Below, piece after piece: positions 53,031 to 64,000 of a stretch of DNA of 64,000 bases. A model generated the notes under the pieces. The model saw only the letters and a program-made list of their open reading frames with translations, searched no databases and was not told the origin of the DNA. The stretch comes from Campylobacter hepaticus. GTDB lineage: Bacteria > Campylobacterota > Campylobacteria > Campylobacterales > Campylobacteraceae. The position numbers and the translations under genes were made by a program. Numbering within the stretch: the first letter of the stretch is position 1; each line of letters begins with the position of its first letter. Location of the stretch: NCBI RefSeq assembly GCF_001687475.2, contig NZ_CP031611.1, positions 1 to 64,000 of the forward strand, given 5' to 3'.

Positions 53031-54230
53031 ATGGCTAAAGAAAAATTTTCACGTAATAAGCCACACGTAAATATCGGTACTATTGGTCACGTTGATCATG
53101 GTAAAACTACTTTAACAGCTGCTATTTCTGCTGTTCTTTCTAGAAAAGGTCTAGCAGAACTTAAAGATTATGATAATATTGATAATGCTCCAGAAGAAAA
53201 AGAACGTGGTATTACTATTGCTACTTCTCATATTGAATATGAAACAGATAATCGCCATTATGCACATGTTGACTGTCCAGGTCACGCAGATTATGTTAAA
53301 AACATGATTACAGGTGCTGCTCAAATGGATGGTGCGATTTTAGTTGTTTCTGCTGCAGATGGTCCAATGCCGCAAACTAGAGAGCATATCCTTCTTTCTC
53401 GCCAAGTAGGTGTTCCATACATTGTTGTTTTTATGAATAAAGCTGATATGGTTGATGATGCTGAACTTTTAGAATTAGTTGAAATGGAAATTAGAGAATT
53501 ATTAAGCTCTTATGATTTTCCAGGTGATGATACACCTATTATTTCAGGATCTGCTTTAAAAGCTCTTGAAGAAGCTAAAGCTGGACAAGATGGAGAGTGG
53601 TCAGCAAAAGTTATGGATCTTATGGCTGCAGTTGATAGTTACATTCCAACTCCAACTCGTGATACTGAAAAAGATTTCTTAATGCCGATTGAAGATGTTT
53701 TCTCAATTTCAGGTCGTGGTACTGTTGTTACAGGTAGAATTGAAAAAGGTATTGTAAAAGTTGGTGATACTATAGAAATTGTTGGTATCAAAGATACTCA
53801 AACAACAACTGTTACAGGCGTTGAAATGTTTAGAAAAGAAATGGATCAAGGCGAAGCAGGAGATAATGTAGGAGTTCTTCTTCGTGGTACTAAAAAAGAA
53901 GAAGTTATTCGTGGTATGGTTTTAGCTAAACCAAAATCAATTACTCCACACACTGATTTTGAAGCTGAAGTTTATATTTTAAATAAAGATGAAGGTGGTA
54001 GACACACTCCGTTCTTTAATAATTATAGACCACAATTTTATGTAAGAACAACTGATGTAACAGGTTCAATTAAATTGGCTGATGGGGTTGAAATGGTTAT
54101 GCCAGGTGAAAATGTAAGAATTACTGTAAGCTTAATTGCTCCAGTAGCACTTGAAGAAGGTACTCGTTTTGCTATCCGTGAAGGTGGAAAAACTGTAGGT
54201 TCAGGTGTTGTTTCTAAAATTATTAAATAA
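53031..54230 (+). CDS. tuf: Elongation factor Tu
   Basis: 399 residues from ATG 53031 behind GGAGG (53021-53025); a longer frame from 52995 is rejected for lack of a ribosome site. It carries aminoacyl-tRNA to the ribosome with GTP. G1 [10 protein letters not shown]3 DCPGHADY, G4 NKADMVDD and the C-terminal VVSKIIK are normal. Codon choice is more C- and G-ending than in neighbours, as expected for a highly expressed gene. Confidence 0.98.
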   Translation: MAKEKFSRNKPHVNIGTIGHVDHGKTTLTAAISAVLSRKGLAELKDYDNIDNAPEEKERGITIATSHIEYETDNRHYAHVDCPGHADYVKNMITGAAQMDGAILVVSAADGPMPQTREHILLSRQVGVPYIVVFMNKADMVDDAELLELVEMEIRELLSSYDFPGDDTPIISGSALKALEEAKAGQDGEWSAKVMDLMAAVDSYIPTPTRDTEKDFLMPIEDVFSISGRGTVVTGRIEKGIVKVGDTIEIVGIKDTQTTTVTGVEMFRKEMDQGEAGDNVGVLLRGTKKEEVIRGMVLAKPKSITPHTDFEAEVYILNKDEGGRHTPFFNNYRPQFYVRTTDVTGSIKLADGVEMVMPGENVRITVSLIAPVALEEGTRFAIREGGKTVGSGVVSKIIK

Positions 54231-54237
54231 TTTACAT

Positions 54238-54272
54238 AAGGTCAAGTATTTAAAACTTGACCTTAATTTTTT
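54238..54272 (+). terminator. Intrinsic terminator or attenuator after tuf
   Basis: AAGGTCAAGT (54238-54247) and ACTTGACCTT (54255-54264) form a perfect 10-pair stem, followed by AATTTTTT. It lies between tuf and rpmG and probably reduces read-through. Confidence 0.8.
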
Positions 54273-54284
54273 AAGGAAAATAAA

Positions 54285-54443
54285 ATGAGAATTAAAGTCG
54301 GTTTAAAATGTGAAGAATGTGGTGATATAAATTATAGTACTTATAAAAATAGTAAAAATACTACTGAAAAATTGGAATTAAAAAAATATTGCCCAAGATT
54401 AAAAAAACATACACTTCACAAAGAAGTTAAACTAAAAAGTTAA
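54285..54443 (+). CDS. rpmG: 50S ribosomal protein L33
   Basis: 52 residues: [20 protein letters not shown] at the start and [17 protein letters not shown] at the end. The zinc-ribbon pattern is partly lost: Cys9, Cys12 and Cys36 remain, but residue 39, normally the fourth Cys, is Leu; other epsilonproteobacterial L33 proteins also lack it. RBS AAGGAA. Lies between tuf and tRNA-Trp. Confidence 0.95.
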
Positions 54444-54456
54444 GCTTTACGCCCTT

Positions 54457-54532
54457 AGGGCAATAGCTCCAACGGTAGAGCGCCGGATTCCAAATCCGAT
54501 GGTTGGGGGTTCGAATCCCTCTTGCCCTGCCA
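54457..54532 (+). tRNA. tRNA-Trp (CCA)
   Basis: 76 bases, acceptor AGGGCAA/TTGCCCT, anticodon CCA at 54490-54492, encoded 3' CCA. One pair at the anticodon stem's outer end is mismatched (C83-A99 in the last two digits). Confidence 0.95.
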
Positions 54533-54550
54533 TAATTAAGGTTTAAATAA

Positions 54551-54730
54551 ATGGAAAAATTAATAACTTATTTTAAATTATCAAAAGCCGAATTAAGGAA
54601 AGTAATTTTTCCTTTAAAAGAACAGGTAAGAAATGCTTATATTACGGTTTTTGTAGTGGTTACAGCAATTTCTTTGTTTTTAGCACTAGTGGATTGGATT
54701 TTATCCTCTATTGTTTCTGTGATTGTATAA
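54551..54730 (+). CDS. secE: Preprotein translocase subunit SecE
   Basis: 59 residues with one membrane helix (VTVFVVVTAI-like, about 29-52) behind an amphipathic stretch ELRKVIFPLKEQVRNAYI, the SecE signature. It clamps SecY in the inner membrane. Short form, usual outside the gammaproteobacteria. Position before nusG is conserved in most bacteria. Confidence 0.94.
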   Translation: MEKLITYFKLSKAELRKVIFPLKEQVRNAYITVFVVVTAISLFLALVDWILSSIVSVIV

Positions 54731-54739
54731 GGAGGATAT

Positions 54740-55273
54740 ATGAGTACTCATAAATGGTATGCAATTCAAACTTATGCTGGCAGTGAAATGGCAGTTAAGA
54801 AAGCCATTGAAAATTTAGTCAAAGATAATGGAATTGAAGAACAGCTTAAAGAAATTGTTGTTCCGACTGAAGATGTTATTGAATTTAAAAATGGAAAAGA
54901 GAAAATTAGTGAGAGAAGTTTGTATTCAGGATATGTTTTTGCACTTCTTGATTTAAATACAGAACTTTGGCATCGTATTCAATCTCTTCCAAAAGTAGGT
55001 CGTTTTATTGGAGAATCAAAAAAACCTACTCCTTTAACAGAACAAGATATTAATTTAATTTTGGAAAAAGTACGTAATCGTGCTGCTCCAAAACCAAAAA
55101 TTTCTTTTGAAGAAGGCGAAAATGTAAGAATCACAGAAGGACCATTTGCGAATTTTACTGCTATAGTAGAAGAATATGATATGGTTCGCGGCCTGTTAAA
55201 ACTTAATGTTTCTATTTTTGGACGTTCAACTCCAGTAGAAATTTTATATTCTCAAGTTGAGAAAATAATTTAA
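54740..55273 (+). CDS. nusG: Transcription antitermination protein NusG
   Basis: 177 residues. NGN domain HKWYAIQTYAGSEMAVKKAI binds RNA polymerase; the KOW domain is FEEGENVRITEGPFANFTAI. It couples transcription with translation and Rho. RBS AAGGAGG, nine bases after secE. Confidence 0.97.
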   Translation: MSTHKWYAIQTYAGSEMAVKKAIENLVKDNGIEEQLKEIVVPTEDVIEFKNGKEKISERSLYSGYVFALLDLNTELWHRIQSLPKVGRFIGESKKPTPLTEQDINLILEKVRNRAAPKPKISFEEGENVRITEGPFANFTAIVEEYDMVRGLLKLNVSIFGRSTPVEILYSQVEKII

Positions 55274-55298
55274 TTTATATTAAGTAAGGAGATTTGTT

Positions 55299-55724
55299 AT
55301 GGCTAAAAAAGTCGTAGGTGAAATTAAATTGCAAATTGCTGCTACAAAAGCAAATCCATCACCACCGGTTGGTCCTGCTTTGGGTCAACAAGGTGTTAAT
55401 ATTATGGAATTTTGCAAAGCTTTTAATGAGAGAACAAAAGATATGGCAGGTTTTAATATTCCTGTTGTTATTACTGTTTATGCTGATAAGAGTTTTACTT
55501 TTATTACAAAACAACCACCAGCTACAGATTTAATTAAAAAAGCAGCTGGAATTTCTAAGGGTACAGATAATCCACTTAAAAATAAAGTGGGCAAATTAAC
55601 TCGTGCTCAAGTTTTAGAAATAGTTGATAAAAAAATTGCAGATTTGAATACTAAAGACAGAGAACAAGCAGCGAAAATTATTGCTGGTTCAGCTCGTTCT
55701 ATGGGTGTTGAAATCGTAGATTAA
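55299..55724 (+). CDS. rplK: 50S ribosomal protein L11
   Basis: 141 residues: [20 protein letters not shown] with [20 protein letters not shown] and [12 protein letters not shown] at the end. Part of the ribosomal GTPase centre, binding 23S helices 43-44. RBS AAGGAG. Confidence 0.98.
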   Translation: MAKKVVGEIKLQIAATKANPSPPVGPALGQQGVNIMEFCKAFNERTKDMAGFNIPVVITVYADKSFTFITKQPPATDLIKKAAGISKGTDNPLKNKVGKLTRAQVLEIVDKKIADLNTKDREQAAKIIAGSARSMGVEIVD

Positions 55725-55732
55725 TTCCTTTC

Positions 55733-55753
55733 ACCGCCAAGGTAAAAGGCGGT
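55733..55753 (+). promoter_or_regulatory. Small hairpin before rplA, possible L1 control site
   Basis: ACCGCC (55733-55738) and GGCGGT (55748-55753) form a six-pair stem of GC-rich bases in an AT-rich spacer, shortly before the rplA ribosome site GGAG. Ribosomal protein L1 represses its own operon in other bacteria; such a role here is a guess. Confidence 0.3.
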
Positions 55754-55779
55754 AGCACTTTAAAATGCGGAGAAAATAA

Positions 55780-56481
55780 ATGGCTAAGATAGCAAAAAGA
55801 TTAAAAGAATTATCACAAAAAATTGATGCAAGTAAAGAATATGCTTTAAGTGAAGCGATTGATACAGTAAAAACTTTGAAATCTGCTAAATTTGATGAAA
55901 CTGTAGAAATTGCATTAAAATTAAATGTTGATCCAAGGCATGCTGATCAAATGGTAAGAGGATCTGTTGTTTTACCTGCAGGAACAGGTAAAAAAGTTCG
56001 TGTTGCTGTTATAGCAAAGGATGCAAAAGTAGATGAGGCAAAAAATGCTGGAGCAGATATTGTAGGTAGCGATGACCTAATAGAAGAAATTCAAAAAGGA
56101 AATATGAATTTTGATGTTTTAATCGCAACTCCAAATTTAATGGGACTTGTAGGTAAGGTGGGTAGGATTTTAGGTCCTAAAGGTTTAATGCCAAATCCTA
56201 AAACAGGAACTGTAACTATGGATGTTGTTCAAGCTGTTAATAATGCAAAAAGTGGACAAGTAAATTTCCGTGTAGATAAGCAAGGAAATATCCATGCAGG
56301 TCTTGGTAAAATAAGTTTTTCTAAAGAACAGTTGTGGGATAATATAACTACTTTTGTAAAAGCGATTAATAAGCACAAACCTGCTGCAGCTAAAGGTAGG
56401 TATATTAAAAGTGCAGCTTTATCTTTAACAATGAGTCCTTCTGTAAAACTCGAGTCACAAGAATTACTTGATATGAAATAA
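55780..56481 (+). CDS. rplA: 50S ribosomal protein L1
   Basis: 233 residues with [20 protein letters not shown] and [26 protein letters not shown] and [19 protein letters not shown]. Builds the L1 stalk of the 50S and usually autoregulates translation of rplK-rplA. Confidence 0.98.
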   Translation: MAKIAKRLKELSQKIDASKEYALSEAIDTVKTLKSAKFDETVEIALKLNVDPRHADQMVRGSVVLPAGTGKKVRVAVIAKDAKVDEAKNAGADIVGSDDLIEEIQKGNMNFDVLIATPNLMGLVGKVGRILGPKGLMPNPKTGTVTMDVVQAVNNAKSGQVNFRVDKQGNIHAGLGKISFSKEQLWDNITTFVKAINKHKPAAAKGRYIKSAALSLTMSPSVKLESQELLDMK

Positions 56482-56510
56482 GAGTTGCTTAGTAGCAACT
56501 CTTATATTTT
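56480..56510 (+). terminator. Hairpin after rplA
   Basis: AAGAGTTGCT (56480-56489) and AGCAACTCTT (56494-56503), a perfect 10-pair stem with a TAGT loop, then ATATTTT. It overlaps the rplA stop and could end or attenuate transcription before rplJ. Confidence 0.75.
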
Positions 56511-56633
56511 AAAATAAATATTTGAAAAAATTTTTTGTTTTTTGAAATGTTTATTTTAGATTGAAGATAGTCGAGGCGTAAGCTTAATTGGATTTTCCGC
56601 TCTACTTGAAATCTCAATCGGAAAGGAGAAGAT
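56511..56633 (+). promoter_or_regulatory. rplJ leader, probable L10 autoregulatory region
   Basis: About 120 untranslated bases before rplJ. Complementary segments GATTTTCCG and CTCAATCGGAAAGGAG show that the ribosome site can be folded away. L10(L7/L12)4 leaders occur at this site in most bacteria. A covariance search was not possible here. Confidence 0.5.
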
Positions 56634-57113
56634 GTGACTAGAAGTGAAAAAGTTGAGATTATTGCTAAACTTGAAGAAGGTTTTAAAACTAGTGAAGCTA
56701 TCGTAGTTTGTAACTACAGAGGTCTTAGTACAAAAAAACTAGAAGAGCTTAGAAATAATGCAAGAGAAAATAATGTAAAAGTTCAAATTGTTAAAAACAC
56801 TTTGGCAAATATTGCTCTTAATAATTCCGGTAAAACAGGTCTAGTTCTTAAAGATACAAATATTTATCTTTGGGGTGAAGATCAGCTTAGCGTTTCAAAA
56901 GTAGCTGCTAAATTTGAAGAAAATAATGACAAATTTGAAATTAAAGCAGCTCACATTGAAGGCGAAGTTGCAGATGTTGCCAAGGTTAAAGCTCTAGCTA
57001 AAATGCCTTCACGTAATGAGTTGCTTGCTATGCTTTTGCAAGTTTGGAATGCGCCAATTACCAATTTCACAATAGGTTTAAATGCGCTTAAAAATAAAAA
57101 AGAATCTCAATAA
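56634..57113 (+). CDS. rplJ: 50S ribosomal protein L10
   Basis: 159 residues, GTG start at 56634 behind AAGGAG (56623-56628). [39 protein letters not shown] and [13 protein letters not shown] are characteristic. It anchors L7/L12 dimers to the 50S and, as a complex, represses its own mRNA. Confidence 0.97.
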   Translation: MTRSEKVEIIAKLEEGFKTSEAIVVCNYRGLSTKKLEELRNNARENNVKVQIVKNTLANIALNNSGKTGLVLKDTNIYLWGEDQLSVSKVAAKFEENNDKFEIKAAHIEGEVADVAKVKALAKMPSRNELLAMLLQVWNAPITNFTIGLNALKNKKESQ

Positions 57114-57130
57114 ATAAAAAAGGATAAAAA

Positions 57131-57508
57131 ATGGCAATTTCTAAAGAAGATGTATTAGAATATATTTCGAATTTAAGTGTTCTTGAATTATCAGAACTTG
57201 TAAAAGAATTTGAAGAGAAATTTGGTGTTAGTGCTGCTCCGGTGGTAGTAGCTGGTGGTGGCGGTGCAGCTGGAGGTGCAGCAGCAGCTGAAGAAAAAAC
57301 TGAATTTGATCTTGTTTTAATAGATGGTGGTGCTAAAAAAATTGAAGTTATTAAGATTGTTCGTGCTCTTACAGGTCTTGGTCTTAAAGAGGCAAAAGAT
57401 GCAGTTGAGCAAACTCCTTCAACATTAAAAGAGGGTATAGCTAAAGCTGAAGCTGAAGAAGCTAAAAAACAACTTGAAGAAGCTGGTGCTAAAGTAGAAC
57501 TTAAATGA
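57131..57508 (+). CDS. rplL: 50S ribosomal protein L7/L12
   Basis: 125 residues: an N-terminal dimerisation domain, an Ala/Gly-rich hinge [14 protein letters not shown] and the C-terminal factor-binding domain [20 protein letters not shown] ending AGAKVELK. Contacts EF-Tu and EF-G. Confidence 0.98.
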   Translation: MAISKEDVLEYISNLSVLELSELVKEFEEKFGVSAAPVVVAGGGGAAGGAAAAEEKTEFDLVLIDGGAKKIEVIKIVRALTGLGLKEAKDAVEQTPSTLKEGIAKAEAEEAKKQLEEAGAKVELK

Positions 57509-57528
57509 TTTAAGCTTGAAAGTTTGAA

Positions 57529-57559
57529 GAAGATTTGTTAATACAAGTCTTCTTTTTTT
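57529..57559 (+). terminator. Partial terminator between rplL and rpoB
   Basis: GAAGATTTGT (57529-57538) pairs with ACAAGTCTTC (57543-57552), one G-U, followed by seven T. As in other bacteria, this may attenuate so that ribosomal proteins exceed RNA polymerase subunits. Confidence 0.75.
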
Positions 57560-57614
57560 GTTTTTTGCCTAATGTTTTAGGTCTTCTTTTTTAAATTTAC
57601 AAAATTTACCATGA

Positions 57615-64000
<6,386 letters not shown>

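Noticed and set aside
55318-55533. Leucine-rich ORF inside rplK
   Set aside because: A frame-shifted shadow of L11 created by codon composition.

Overview
The window is a low-GC epsilonproteobacterial chromosome segment, almost certainly from a thermotolerant Campylobacter of the C. jejuni/C. lari clade. The evidence is the 16S and 23S sequences, the intervening sequence in 23S helix 45, the Ctb/NssR globin pair, the futalosine-pathway enzyme MqnC, the HP0268-like gene beside miaB, and a gene order that largely matches what I remember of C. jejuni (fabG-acpP-fabF-accA, rpe-dnaQ-like-thiC, recG-ctb-nssR, tuf-secE-nusG-rplKAJL-rpoBC). I cannot settle the species.

Layout. 1-8.9 kb: a truncated dynamin-like GTPase, a HIT protein, a YceI protein, a membrane protein with a degenerate GGDEF domain, a YbiT-type ABC-F ATPase, a YigZ protein, a PMT/ArnT-like membrane protein and a pseudopilin-like protein. 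8.9-22 kb: a ribosomal RNA locus that is physically split. 16S, tRNA-Ala and tRNA-Ile are followed not by 23S but by about 7 kb holding an oligopeptide transporter operon (oppABCDF) and a LysE-like exporter gene. Only oppA is intact; oppB, oppC, oppD, oppF and the LysE gene carry frameshifts and, in oppC and oppF, internal deletions. 23S and 5S then follow behind what looks like their own promoter, boxA and RNase III processing stem. 22-24.6 kb: another decayed block, with an unidentified gene remnant, an ATP-grasp ligase missing its middle, and an MFS transporter with several lesions.

24.7-33.7 kb: housekeeping genes for peptidoglycan (mraY, murD), glycolysis (gpmI) and fatty acid synthesis (fabG, acpP, fabF, accA), plus a Nudix hydrolase. 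Two long gene-free AT-rich gaps here sit where I remember C. jejuni carrying extra genes. 33.7-42.7 kb: a soluble zinc-binding chemoreceptor, rpmB, rpe, a DnaQ-like exonuclease, thiC under a TPP riboswitch, a trio resembling PilM/PilN/PilO, a DUF374 acyltransferase, miaB and an HP0268-family gene. 42.8-52.4 kb: nusA, an MFS transporter, mqnC, a catalytically degenerate M16 protein, recG, the truncated globin ctb facing its regulator nssR with a perfect NssR operator between them, and a polar amino acid ABC transporter. 52.5 kb to the end: Thr-Tyr-Gly-Thr tRNAs, tuf, rpmG, tRNA-Trp, secE, nusG, rplK, rplA, rplJ, rplL, rpoB and the start of rpoC, an ancient translation/transcription cluster.

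Most notable: the split rRNA locus with a decaying opp operon inside it; the second, adjacent decaying block; and the pseudopilin-like and PilMNO-like proteins, which could belong to a type II secretion/type IV pilus-like DNA-uptake machine. I saw no CRISPR array, prophage, insertion sequence or defence island. Nothing here looks like a clearly new biological system.
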